Positions 38,337-49,925 of a stretch of DNA of 64,000 nucleotides are shown here, in pieces. Below the pieces are notes generated by a model. It was not told the origin of the DNA and did no database searches. It saw only the letters and a program-made list of their open reading frames with translations. The stretch's first letter is position 1. Every line of letters starts with the position of its first letter. Source of the DNA: Dasyornis broadbenti (Eukaryota > Chordata > Aves > Passeriformes > Dasyornithidae); contig VZRN01003380.1 of the NCBI GenBank assembly GCA_013397935.1, positions 1 to 64,000 on the forward strand. The letters are read 5' to 3'. A program made the translations under genes and the position numbers.

Positions 38337-41300
38337 AAGAATGAGAAAAATTTTACTATTGGACACAAAATTGATGAATAGGATTTCTGAAAGTACAGGC
38401 TAATAAGAAACTTATCTAAAACAGGCCTATAGAATATGTAAGGAAATTTTTTAATGACTATACTGGAAGAGACTTTGGAATGATACTGAATAGTCATGCC
38501 CTTTTGCAGATACTGTTATGTATGCTCACTATGTGCTAGAGCTGTATATTTTTCTAAAATAGGACACCTCCTATGTTTGTCTTCAGTTTTAAGCAGAAGA
38601 GCTACTCTGAGCCTCCATGTAGAAACACACTCAAATAGAAAATAATTATTTCTTTGTAGAATGCCATATCGACCTATTTAAAAGCCATTAGGAGTAAAAA
38701 CATCTTTTTGATTTTTAGTGGCTGCCAGTAATTTATAAGTATTTTAGTATGTCTTTATAGTCATGACAAAGACTTTTATAAGGGGCTAGCAATCTTAAGT
38801 TCCTCAACATTTGAGTACCCAAGCAAACATATTCAGGGAACTGTTTTTCAGTTGAGATTGCTTGGAATATTTCTGGAGAAAAGGCTCCTTAATATCACCT
38901 TAAACAGGGACTGAATTAATACAATACTTCCTTTCTAAAGAGCAAACATTTTCAGTTCGTTGCCTCCCTCTTCCCCCTATATCTTTTTCTCCTTTCTCTA
39001 CCCCTTTGTGTTGGTAGCAAACATCATTCCGCTACTGCAGTGTTCAGTGAGAGTCTCCATCTCTGAGTCTCATCTGTATTATGAATGGAAATTATACCTC
39101 ACTTTTTTCTAAAAATTCTTCTTAAAAAAATCCACTCTTTGACATAACTTGATGGATCAGTTCTTCATATAGCTGTTAATGTGGAAATGTGCTTATAGCA
39201 CATTTTGTTTTGCAGAGTTTGCTAAATGGCTCAGTAGGGGTCAGGACTCTTAGAATTACACACATAATTATTAATAAAGCTGATTAGCAATTTTTCAGTT
39301 CTATTAGAGGAATGTTATAATTGTATTTGTATCAATATTCAAGCTGTGCCAGTTCTGAACAATCCTACTTCCAGCTGAGATCACAGAAAATGATGCACAA
39401 CCTCGAGCTAACATATTCTTCATCTCCATATCAAGTACAATGACACTACAGTACACACTAATGCAAAATTACTCAACAACATTTTGAAAGGAACCATCTG
39501 CCTCTCCTTTAAACCTCTAAAGATGTACTGGTGTAGTAGCGTGGCAGAGAAGAGGAGAGAGAAGGCAGAACTAGAATTTCATTTTATTCAAAAGGTTTCT
39601 TTCAAATTTCAGTCAGAGAACTTTCATGCTTCTACCCTTGTCTAAAAAAACCACTCACTGCATGACCCAAATTTAATTCAACCTATTCATTTAAGCTCTA
39701 ATCAATATGTCACTTGGAGGTTTTATACTGTGATGTTGTTTATATATTCAGTTTGAACTATTTTTCACTTCCATGCAATAATGCTTCAAAAATAGGGCTG
39801 TTTATGAACATCATAGCTGTCACCTGTCATGGAAAAATTGCTTCCAAAGTGCGGCCAATTAGATTAATATTTACGTTTATTCACACTTATTAGATCCTCA
39901 TAAAACTAACTAGAAAGTTGTTTCCTTGTGTGTTTCTCCTTCACAAAACATAAGTCAGAAAGTCACTCTCATTGCCCAGTTGCTCAGCTCATTCCCTAAG
40001 GATTCTCTTCAAAACTGGGAAATAAAACTCCACTCTATCATGCAGAATAAACCCCTAATGCACCATGTAAAAATCTGAGAGGAATGTCTTTCAAATAACC
40101 ACAGTTGCACAGAGAGTGTCCATTTTATGTTGACAGTGATTTGGCGATGATCACAGAACAAGAATTAACTTTGCTTTCACAATGTATTTTTTTTCTTATT
40201 TGCATTACAGGTCAGCAACTGAATGATACCTGTCAAACTTTATATGATCACATCTGAGTAAATAATGATTTCTGCATGCCAGGCTTTGCTTGACAGTGTT
40301 TTTGTCTGAGAAATGCCAGCAGCAAAAAGCCCATTAACTGCTTCCACCCACTGTTCTTATATAATTCTCTGTGTCTTTGCTCTCTGAGTTGATGGGGAGC
40401 AGCAGGGAGACCAGACATTTTTTACAGGCTTCACATTGCTGTGGGTTAGAGTCTGTCCAGTCACACCACATGGCACAATGCAACCTAAGACATTCAAACA
40501 TGCCATGGACTCATCTTTGCTTAAGAGATATAAGGTGACATCATGGTAATTTTTTATTTATTGAAATAGGCAGCCACTTCTACACAATGCAACACTGAAA
40601 TACAAAAGTAAACTAGAAAACAAAACCATCACCTCTAAGTTTCCAACAACTGTGCTATGGATTTTTCCTATATTATAAAGATGCTTTGTGCTGGAATAAC
40701 AATGGAAAATTACTGGTTGCCTAGTCATGGGTACTTCTATAAGTCTCACTTTCATTAACAGGTAATGTGTGCCTCTGGCTTACAGTAAATCCACGTGGGA
40801 AACAATTACATCCCTGTCACATTGGCACACAGCAGAACTTAGAGAATACATGTGAGCTGCCAACAATTTCTCAAGAGGTTCAGGTGACTTACTGAAATAC
40901 TTAACACTAACTCTTACAATGCATATTTATTTCTTCCTTTAAATTCTCATTCTCCACAGCAAATACATTTAGGAATATTAGTAAGTGGCCAAAACCAGAA
41001 CTGTTTATTCTACCAACTAATCCCATGGATTTTACTGCAGTGGGATTCATCCCTGTACCATCTATGATTAACATTTGCCTCTGCAAAACAAAACCTCAAG
41101 TTGCCAAAGCTAAGCAAAGTATAATCTTTTTCGGTTTCTTCAGTCCCAAGTCATCAAAAGCAAATATTAAAATAGATAAAATGATTACAACTATGTTAGA
41201 ACAAGTTAGGTGGACCTGAGTTCCATGTAATTTTATATAAATGAAGTTTTGGTCCATTTATCTTCACAAAACTTCCCATTGCATTGAACAATGCTTGAAT

Positions 41301-41964
41301 TCAGAGTTAATGTCATTGAAACCGATGATATAGGTTGCTATTTGGACTTGGATCTTTTTCAGATACAGATTTATTTGTTATTTATTGATAAATATTTTTG
41401 TGTAAAGTGGGATTTTATGGATCAGATGTTTTCTACTCATTGAAATGCATTACTGAGAATGGCATAATAGACTCCAGAGATTTATTTGGTTACCTGAATA
41501 CAAGGATACCTACTGCATTTGGAAACACCCTTGACTAAACCTTCGGATCTCCAGCTGTTCCCCCAAGAATTTAGAAATCTCAATGCCAGCCTTCTATAGG
41601 TTCCTTACACCTATATACAGAGATTCTACACATCTTGTGTCTTAATCATCACTTTTGAGCATTTCTCAGATGCCTTAGCACATCTTAGCTCAAGATCCAT
41701 GTTTTAGCACTACTCAAGTCATAATTCCTTTGCTTACATTGGGAATTTACATACACAGTTCACATGTTGATACATAAAGTGTGCATGGATTTCTGAATTT
41801 GACTCTAAACCATATTCATCTGTACTGTAAAAGGTATCCTTGTAAAGACTATTGCGAAGAGTTGTAAGACTAGATGAGGAATGAAATACTGCCTTAACTC
41901 CCCAGCGGGAACTGTGGTTCTCAATCCAACTCGATCAAGCTTGTGTAGTTTCATTTGGATGTTT
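38337..41964. other. Unique AT-rich DNA
   Basis: No gene, RNA or repeat family recognised. Open frames are below 70 codons apart from extensions of the CR1 antisense frame at the left edge. Confidence 0.45.
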
Positions 41965-41970
41965 CAGTGT

Positions 41971-42409
41971 TGTGGTTTAGAAATTATATTCCCAAATGCA
42001 GTATTCCTATTAAAACACTCCAAATTGTGTGCCCCTCACTTCCTCCCTCCTCTCCCAGTCCCTCTCCCTGCAGCAGGCTGGAGAGAAAAACTGGAGAAAC
42101 TAAATGTAAAAATCATGTGTTGAGATAAGAACAATTTACTAGAAAGAGCAATGAAATAGGAAAACCAACAGAACCAGCACCAATATCAATAAAAGAGTGT
42201 ACAAGAGAGGTGAATGATTCATACTTGAGTGCTCAGCATGTGGAAGAGAGCAATACCCCAATGTCTCCACCACACTGTCCAACCAGAAGGGACCACTTCT
42301 ACCCGTTGCCTGTGCATGATGTGAGGTGGTATAGAACAACCTCAGGGTTCTAGCCATGCCCCTCCTGGCTATTGCAAAAATTCACCCTGTTATAACCAGA
42401 ACAGTTACA
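41971..42409 (-). mobile_element. Solo LTR (about 439 bp) with an imperfect 6-bp target duplication
   Basis: Begins TGTGGTTTAGAAATTAT and ends CCAGAACAGTTACA, giving TG...CA termini. The flanks are CAGTGT (41965-41970) and CAGTGC (42410-42415), five of six bases identical. The block GTGTTGAGATAAGAACAATTTACT, complementary to the '..aaattgttcttatctcaacac' segment near avian LTR 3' ends, puts the sense strand on minus. It faces the next LTR head to head. A six-base duplication would suggest an ERVK-like integrase; a five-base CAGTG reading is also possible, so class is not settled. Confidence 0.8.
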
Positions 42410-42485
42410 CAGTGCTAATTCTTACTTCCTTCCAAAATTATTTGGGCCTTGATTTAGCAAAATATATAATGTCTTGGTTAATATT

Positions 42486-42987
42486 TGTCCTGATTTCATA
42501 GCCTGCTTAGTAGCTGTCACAGTGCTATGTTTGAAGACTAATGTTGATAACTCACTGATGTTGCAACATGGTGCTTGCCCGGAGTCAAGAACTTTTCGGG
42601 TTCCCATGCTCTGCCAGTGAGCAGGTGCACAAGATGCTGATAGGGAGAACACCTGGGACATGTGATCCAAACTGGCCAAAAGGTATTAGATATTCCATTT
42701 CACACAATGTCATGTTCCGTGTGTGAACTGGGAGGAGTTGGTTGTGAGGGACTGATCTCTGCTCATTGATCAGGGAGTGGTGAGCAAATTTATTCTGCAT
42801 CACTAATTTCTCTTGGGTTTTATTCCTTTTCTCTCTCATATTATTATTATTAAATTATTTTTTAAATTGTTAAACTGTTCTCATCTCAGTCCATGAGTTT
42901 TACTTTTTTATCTATTCTCCTCCTATTGTGGGGAGTGAACAAGATCCTGCATGGTACTTAGTTTCTACCTGGGGTTAAATCACAACA
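42486..42987 (+). mobile_element. Solo LTR (502 bp) with a perfect 5-bp target-site duplication
   Basis: Begins TGTCCTGATTTCATAGCC and ends CTGGGGTTAAATCACAACA. ATATT flanks both ends (42481-42485 and 42988-42992). Landmarks in the sense direction: a TTAGTAGCTGTCACAGTGCT block, AATGTTGATAACTCACTGATG, CCAAACTGGCCAAAAGG with ATATTCCAT, GGGAGTGGTGAGCAA...TGCATCACT, an ATTATTATTATTAAA stretch, TGTTAAACTGTTCTCATCTCAGTCCATGAGTTTTACTTTTT, and the GGGGTTAAA...CA end. This order matches a widespread avian LTR known from memory and related to the 7.3-kb element. A decayed solo LTR; no coding region. Confidence 0.92.
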
Positions 42988-43147
42988 ATATTTTTCATGG
43001 GATTCAGTTTGATGCATAATTTAGGACTTTTTAGATCAGATTAATTTCACCTGATGGGCTACAGATTCAGACATCTAAAAGTAAAGGTATATATTCATGG
43101 TACCCAGAGCTACATAATACACTCAGTTTGGTGTCTAGAGTCCCTTT

Positions 43148-43268
43148 ATAGAATCATAGAACCATTTAGGTTGGAAAATGTTTCTAAGTTCGAGCCCAGC
43201 CATTAAACTAACTAACAATGCCAAGTCCACCACCACTAAGCCATGTTTTAAAATACCAGCTATACACA
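43148..43268 (-). mobile_element. Short CR1 LINE 3' fragment, antisense
   Basis: Starts with TAGAATCATAGAACCATTTA (43148-43167), which is the reverse complement of the CR1 ATTCTATG tail, and continues GGTTGGAAAATG...AACAATGCCAAGTCCACCACCACTAAGCCATGTTT. This belongs to the CR1 subfamily with the 'ccattaacctaacactgccaagtcc' 3' end. Only about 120 bp remain. Confidence 0.9.
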
Positions 43269-45527
43269 GAAGTAGATGTTGCTTCTCACAGTCAAGGACA
43301 GTCTGAAACTTGATTTAATTACTGAACATTGCCATCTAAAGTCAACTGAGTTTTCTTAAGTTACCCTGCTGGGTTATCAGCCGCCTCTTCAGAAGATCCG
43401 GAGTCTTCTGGACATTCTGGGTCTCATCAGCTATATTTGGGTATATCAAATGGCACTGTGTCCTTATGTGTGGGCAACAGAATAAGCAATCAGCTGAAAA
43501 AAGGAGTCTGCAGGGGGTAACTAAGCTCTCCTATTTTACAGTGGGATTAATCACCCTTTGAAAAGTCTCTCTTGCTCTGGATCTTTGACAACATGTACAT
43601 GTAACAGTCTTAGATGGGAAAGCTTAAGTGACTCAACCGTCTTTGTGCCAGCATTTTTTTTTTCTCTCACTAGAAAGGACTTTTGTTTTAAGACACTGAA
43701 TTACTCTAGCAATTCATGAATAACCATTAGTGCCATCTGGCAAGTTTTCAAGATGACTTGTTTTACTACACAATACTTGCACTGGCTTTGATACAGTGAC
43801 CTGCATAGTGTTGTTTTTGACCCAGCTTAACTGAGCAGAAACAGTACCAGAAATTGCATTACTCATTTACCTGAGAAAGCATTTTTATAAGGTGAGACAA
43901 GATAATATCATTATATCATGATCTAAGGTTTGGTGCATTAGAAATAATAATAAAAAGTCTTCTCTGACTCTAATTTAAACTCTTACATGGTATGAATTCC
44001 TTCATTTTATTGCAAAGGTGACTTATAAAATTTCAAAACTTGAGTAGATAAGGAACTTTCTGTAAATATCAGTGCAATAAATTTCAAATCAGCAGTTTTT
44101 TCCTATGACAAATCGTATTGTAGAAGGAAGGAATGGAATCCTGATAGGATGAGCTTAACTAAAAGTTATTTCTTTTTTTTAATGGCAAGAATAATTAACT
44201 TATTTTAGTAATATAGGATATGTTAATGAGCATGCAATACATGCATTATTAAACTCACAGGTACGTCCCTCTGAATAGGTTGGGCAAGATCCAGGAGTTT
44301 AGGAGAGAAATCGTATTTTATCACTGCCTTGAGGAAGGCCTCATGCACGGCTGCTTTAGTTCCTCTGAACAGAAGAATGATCTCTGGAGTCTTTAGATCC
44401 ATCCTCTAGACTCTTTTAGGATGACTGAACTGTGATTCATCATATTTACTACAGCGTTAATGTGCCTGTTCCACCTCAGGGGTGAGATACAACAGCAAGT
44501 TCTACTGTGTTCAGTGGAAGGTTTTGGTACAGTTACATGCAAATATTGCATGAGAATAAATCTTAATGTATACCCTTTGCATCTGTTACAACAAATAAAA
44601 TTGTTCTCATTTATTTTTAAATAAAATGCATGGAGCACGGGTATTCAGTCAGTGTAGTAGAAAGCCACCATAGCAAGGATATAGAAACTTTCTGCAGAGT
44701 GGATGAGTAATAAAATGACCAGTCTGGATCAAATAAAGCCCTCAGCTATGCTTCATGCTTAATTACACTCAAAGTGATTCAAAGCTATTTGCTAGCTGTG
44801 TCTACTCTAATTTCTAAACTGATCTTCACAGGGCTGACAGAATGCTAAAAAACAGCTCACACTGCTGAGTGGGATGACCAGCAGCAGCACCAGAAACTGA
44901 AGGAGTTTGCTTTTCTGTATTTTGCTTTCACTGACGGCGATTAGCTGGTGTATGGCTTAGCTGTCAAACGGCATAAGTCCTTTTGGGGCACTTGCAGCAG
45001 AATGGGCACGATGTGACTTGGAAGAAACCAGCTGACATAAGGTGGAATTGTCTGTGAAAGGGAAGAGGTTGTTATTGGCCAGTTTTGTTAGATGTCACAG
45101 ACGGAGAAAGAAAAGTGTCAGTCTCTGCATGGATCCTTTTTGCTCTCTGGGATGGCGAGCCACTGACAATGACAAGATGCCATCTGTTAAGAAGTTATTC
45201 TGGAAGAAAACCGGAGCTGCTGGAAGATTTCACTGCACTGCAGTGAGCGAGTGGCACATTTGGCATTATCAGGGGCCCAAGCCTGTCTGCAGGCAAATGT
45301 GACCTTACACACACCAGCTTTCTGACTAAACTAGATAACAAGAGCAGTGAGTCTATGAGAATTACTTTGGGAATTCCATAAGTTGCTCTAAATAGAAATA
45401 GCTGTGTTAAATTAGTGATCTCCACTTCCAATATCTTCCAAGAACAACACATTTTTTTCAGCTGGAAGTATTAGAAAGATCACAGGCCTCTCTGTTTGAG
45501 GTGGTTGATTTAACCCTTATTGCATGC
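43269..45527. other. Unique DNA, slightly GC-richer near 44.85-45.3 kb
   Basis: No gene identified. The part from about 44850 to 45310 is less AT-rich and has several CpGs than its neighbours and contains an 86-codon plus-strand frame (45042-45302) with no recognisable motif. It could be a non-coding conserved element, but that cannot be judged from one sequence. Confidence 0.4.
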
Positions 45528-45552
45528 AAAAAAAAAAAAAAAAAAAAAAAAA
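45528..45552 (+). repeat. Poly-A run (25 A)
   Basis: Twenty-five consecutive A bases. It is not followed by sign of a retroposed gene; a CR1 fragment in the other orientation begins 37 bp to the right. Confidence 0.9.
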
Positions 45553-45588
45553 TCACACTGTCCAAGTAATCAATATCTTATGTATTCA

Positions 45589-45745
45589 CAGAGTCATAGA
45601 ATCAAAAGGAATTGGAATAGACCATAAAGACCATCTAATCTCAACCCCCACTGCCATGTACATAGACACCTTCCACTAGACCAGGTTATTCAAGGCCTTG
45701 TCCAACCTGGCTTTGAACACTGCCAGGGCTAGGGCAACCACAACT
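45589..45745 (-). mobile_element. CR1 LINE 3' fragment, antisense
   Basis: Begins with the complement of the CR1 tail (CAGAGTCATAGAATCAAAAG), then TTGGAATAGACC...ACCATCTAATCTCAACCCCCACTGCCATG, GACACCTTCCACTAGACCAGG and GTCCAACCTGGCTTTGAACACTGCCAGGG. All are standard antisense CR1 blocks in order. Truncated to about 157 bp. Confidence 0.92.
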
Positions 45746-47126
45746 ATTCCTTTTAGATACATTTATGTCAAATTTTATGATAAACGGGGCAAACCTTCAA
45801 TATTAAATCCCAAGCAAATCTATTTTATGTATATGAAACTTGGAAAATGTCAGATAAATGAAATATGCTTGCCTAACAAGTCAGTGGTTTGAAGATATAA
45901 CTGCAATATCACTGATTTTATCTTACAAAACACCCAGTTATGTCTTGTGTATTTGATTAAAGTTTAAAGAAAATAAAATTTAATAAAATTTCAATTCTGC
46001 CACTCTTTGTATTATAAATATGAATTAAAGAAATCTATATTTTCTGCAGAGAAAAAACAAACAAATAACCCATATGTAGAGTATGCTAAAGAGCTTTCTA
46101 TTAGGGCAGGTTTTAATTTAAAATATTGTGTAGGCAGCAAGAATAATGACACTATCATAATGTAGATCATGATGCAATGATTATGACTGTGATCACATGC
46201 TGTCTGCAAGTGATGTTTTAAAGTCCCCTCAAGTTTGAATTGCACAGTACTAATATATAATAGTATCACAATAATCTAAAATTATGTCTTAATCCAGACA
46301 AACTGGAATCATTCTGAGCTGGAATTATCTTTGTACTTTAACAGATCTTTGGAATCTTTCCGCTGCTTTCTTTGAGGACACCCTTTACATGTCTGAGTTC
46401 ACTAGTTTGTTTAGATTTAATTTGGTTTAGATATCGTAGCTTCAAGAAATCTTTCAACTACGTAATCAAACTTCAGACCTGTCAGCATCAGCAAAGGTTG
46501 TTAATAGCGATTTTAGCAGACTGCAGTTAATCGTGATCTATACTGTATTTCTGTCTGTATTTGGTTAAGGTCCTCAGTTAGGGCTCAGACCTGCTCCATA
46601 TTGAAATCCAATGAGATGTTGTCCATAGATACGGTGTGACAGTAATTCCCAGAGATCAGCTGTGCAAATGACTCATTGTATATGCAGATAACTGGACTGA
46701 GTTCTGAACTGAATTCAATCAGTACAACTCCAGTCTCCCATGGAGTTATACTGTTATTCAAAAACTGAGGTTATGGCCACAGACATCTGTTCACTAACGG
46801 GTTATATGGAATTTTTCAATTACGCTGCACCCTCATGTCACTTGATATTTTCTTTCATTTTCTTCCTTCCATAAACCTGGAAGGCTCATTCCACCAGCTA
46901 ATGATCTCTTGCTTTCAAGTTGACTCTGTTGGATTGTCTGGGCACACTTAGTGGCTGATGAATTTCGTCTTTAAACACAACTTTCACGTAGCTAAAAAAT
47001 GTGACTGATGATATGCCATTTTGTTGACTTGCTGTAAACTTCTTAATTTGTGTCAGGGAAAAAAAAAAACAAACTGCTTGTCATTATTTTGCATTCTTCT
47101 TTAGTTCTTTTTCCATAGTGGCAACT
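45746..47126. other. Unique AT-rich DNA
   Basis: Nothing recognised beyond short open frames and a poly-A run at about 47059-47069. Confidence 0.45.
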
Positions 47127-47192
47127 GTAGTAGTAGTACTAGTAGTAATAATAATAATAATAACAACAACAACAACAACAGCATCATCAACA
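47127..47192 (+). repeat. Composite trinucleotide microsatellite (TAG/TAA/CAA/CAT)
   Basis: Successive blocks of TAG, then TAA (ATA), then CAA (ACA) and finally CAT and CAA units lie in phase. The array probably arose from one triplet repeat that accumulated spreading substitutions. The neighbouring purine-rich tract begins about 70 bp further right. Confidence 0.9.
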
Positions 47193-47262
47193 AAATAAAC
47201 AGACAAAATCCTTATTTTCTACTATCACTTGAAGCATATAATCATTTATATAATTCTCTTCT

Positions 47263-47370
47263 GGAAACAGACGGAGAAAAAGACAAGGGAACAAAAAGGG
47301 GAGGAGGATGGAAAGGAGGATAAGAGAATGGAATGTAAAGAGGGAGGGAAAGGGGAATAGAAGACAGTAG
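47263..47370 (+). repeat. Near-homopurine tract
   Basis: About 108 bp in which the plus strand is almost only A and G, with rare C and T, and blocks such as GGGGAGGAGGATGG and AGAGGGAGGGAAAGGGG. Such tracts can adopt triplex structures. No gene promoter is recognisable beside it. Confidence 0.75.
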
Positions 47371-49619
47371 TGTAAAATTCCGTACGCAGAGTTGAAAACA
47401 ATAAAGCTACACCATTTTACATGACAACTGGGATGGGATCTTCTGAAGTACATGAGCTGAGGATTTTTAGAATGAAACGGAAATATCATAAAAGCCTGAC
47501 AAAGAAATCCATTGATTGCTACTCAGCACACATTTGAAAGCACTTGCCTGATGTATTCCACAGATTATAAATCAGTCTTCACAAAGTTTTGGGGAAGAGA
47601 TATCCCTATTGAATATAATCTAAAATGGAAGCTTCAGCTCAACAAAAGTCAGGTATTTATGGTACAGATGTCTGTCTGCAAGCCAGGTAGCTCAATTAAT
47701 TTGCCCACTAAACATGCCTGACATCATATCAATGTGTCCAGCCTAGTCTCCAGCAGCCATTGCAGCATAGTTCATTTTTCAGTCTCAAGCGGTCTCATGT
47801 AATATGTGACTGCCACCTCCATGTGCATGCCCTGGGTACCGCGTGGCATCTTAGATGGGGGACAGGTGAGTAGAGCTTTAGATCCTCCTTGAAGAAAAGT
47901 GGTTTAAGGAATCTATCCAGAGTGCAGACAGGTATTTTGCTATTGTCTACATCAAGTAAGGTGAGCCTGTAACATTCAAAAAGATGCTTCAGTTCCATCA
48001 TAGTTCAGGCACACCATTAGGTCACCCTTGCCTTAAAAGTCTATGAGAGGTTACAGATAAATTTACTCTAAATTAAAAAAAATGAGAAAACTGGAGATAA
48101 AGAGGCAAATAGAAAAAATAGTATCTTAAAAGCATAAGCTAGAAAGAAATATAACAGAAAAGACAATGATAGAAAACTAAGAATTTTTGGCTTAGATATT
48201 TCTGATTTAAAAGGTCCAATATTCAGTGCTAAAAATAGGCAAGTTAAGCTCTGATTCAACAGAGTATATAAAGATGCGCCTCTGTTTCACTGAGACTTTT
48301 GCTGTATCTCACACAATAACACCTTTTCTACTTTGGCTGAAGAGGTTCATACGCTGTTGACTGACTGTTTTAAACTGTGAATTGTGACACAATAACCGGA
48401 TCAAAGCTCTCCTTTTTATGGTGAAACTACTATTAAAGACAGTTTAGCAGTGTATGAAAGGTCTTCCCATTTCTTTTGCACATCAGTTTACAAAAATCTC
48501 TGAAGAAAACATTTTAATCCCAAAAGTTATTTAACATGAATATTTTACCTCAGGCATCATGTTTTCACAACCATTTTAGGTGCAACAATAAGAAAACGTA
48601 GAAGTTGTTAGACTCTACTAGGAATCTCTCAAGCATGGGAATTGTCCTACTGAGCTCCTACTTAATTACTTTTAGCTTATTATTCATATTTTCATTAAAC
48701 TAGTAAGCTGTCTTTTTTGTAGCATCTTCCATATCTTTTCTCTCTGGAGCTGGGATTGTATAAAATTACTGTACTTTACCTCATGCAAGATGTTTTACCA
48801 GTTGCATTTTAATCACTTTAAGATGTTTCATTTTTGCATATCCTGTTAATGGAACTGACATATTTTGTATCATATTGCACGCATATATTAAAGATGTGCT
48901 TTTGGGATAAGCTATTTGGAGTCAGATTTGGCTGCACACACTCCATCAATGGGACTAATCTTATAACAGAATCATCTTGCAGGGAATAACATCAGACACC
49001 CTGGATTTCATAGAATGGGTAAACAGTTGATCAGGTTTTGCCCTTTATGGAGGAAACTGAGGTATCTCACTATAGCAGGATTCTAAAAACGTGTTATGGA
49101 GCATATAATGTATATTGCTAAAAAGTTTAAAAATAAAAATAAATAAACAAATAAGAAGTCTATTCCTTACAAGTTTGGATCAACAAATTAGTAATACATT
49201 TTCTCTCCTATGGGCCATAAATTCATTTAGAGCTTCTAGGATTTATTTTAGGAAGGACTTGCACAGACTTTCTGTTTAATAGGGGTGTTTGTTTTCCCCT
49301 ATGCTGTTTTCTTGGAGACAGTCAGTGTATTCTAGAATGTGGATGTATAAAACTAACACAAGAATAAACGGATTTTGATTATTATGTTTGAAAGGGAAAA
49401 TCCCTTGTTGACACTGTGGAAATACATTGGAAAGTTACATTTTTTTGCTGGGACATGGTTGATTTTCACTCAGTAAGAGGAGTTGCCTTGAAGATTTTCT
49501 GATTTTTCAACCACATGAATTATTTTAACAATAGGTACAACTGATCTGCCTTCACCATGTCTCTAGGCTTATGTAACCACAGCAGCTGCCCTACTGTTAC
49601 AAGGCTAAAGGTCTATTTG
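47371..49619. other. Unique AT-rich DNA
   Basis: No gene recognised. The plus strand is purine-rich again at about 48070-48180, and an A-rich tract with AAAT units lies at 49129-49155. Confidence 0.45.
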
Positions 49620-49925
49620 TTCAGCTAGCGCCTCTGTGGGGATATGTGTGAGTCCTGAGAGTGGGGGTTGCTGGGGCAACACCTCGTCTGTGGCCACACC
49701 TTATCTGCAGCCCTCTGTGTGACCAGACCTGTCTGTGTCCTACGAATTAGGACAGAATTATGTCTGTGCATATCTGTCTGTGACTGTGCACAGGTGCCTG
49801 TGACTGTGTCTCTGGGGAATGTGCTCATCATTGCTGCTGGCTGAAATCACAAAGGGGAAAGTGGCAGCCACAACCATCAGCCAGAGACCCTGGGACTGGA
49901 GGAGGTGGCTGCTCCTAATATAATT
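49620..49925. other. GC-richer unclassified patch
   Basis: About 300 bp clearly richer in G and C than both flanks, with recurring CTGTCTGTG- and CTGTGACTGTG-like words and a small inverted repeat (GTCCTA / TAGGAC, 49737-49753). The abrupt composition change at both sides suggests an inserted element, perhaps a fragment of an endogenous retrovirus, but I recognise no diagnostic block. A 68-codon minus-strand frame inside it has no motif. Confidence 0.35.

Noticed and set aside
38087..38497. 136-codon minus-strand frame
   Set aside because: It lies antisense across a decayed CR1 fragment and is a shadow of that sequence.
45042..45302. 86-codon frame as a small protein gene
   Set aside because: No motif, no splice context and no recognisable homology; only the composition of the area is mildly unusual.
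47127..47192. CRISPR-like or satellite array
   Set aside because: It is a triplet microsatellite without spacers or longer repeat units.
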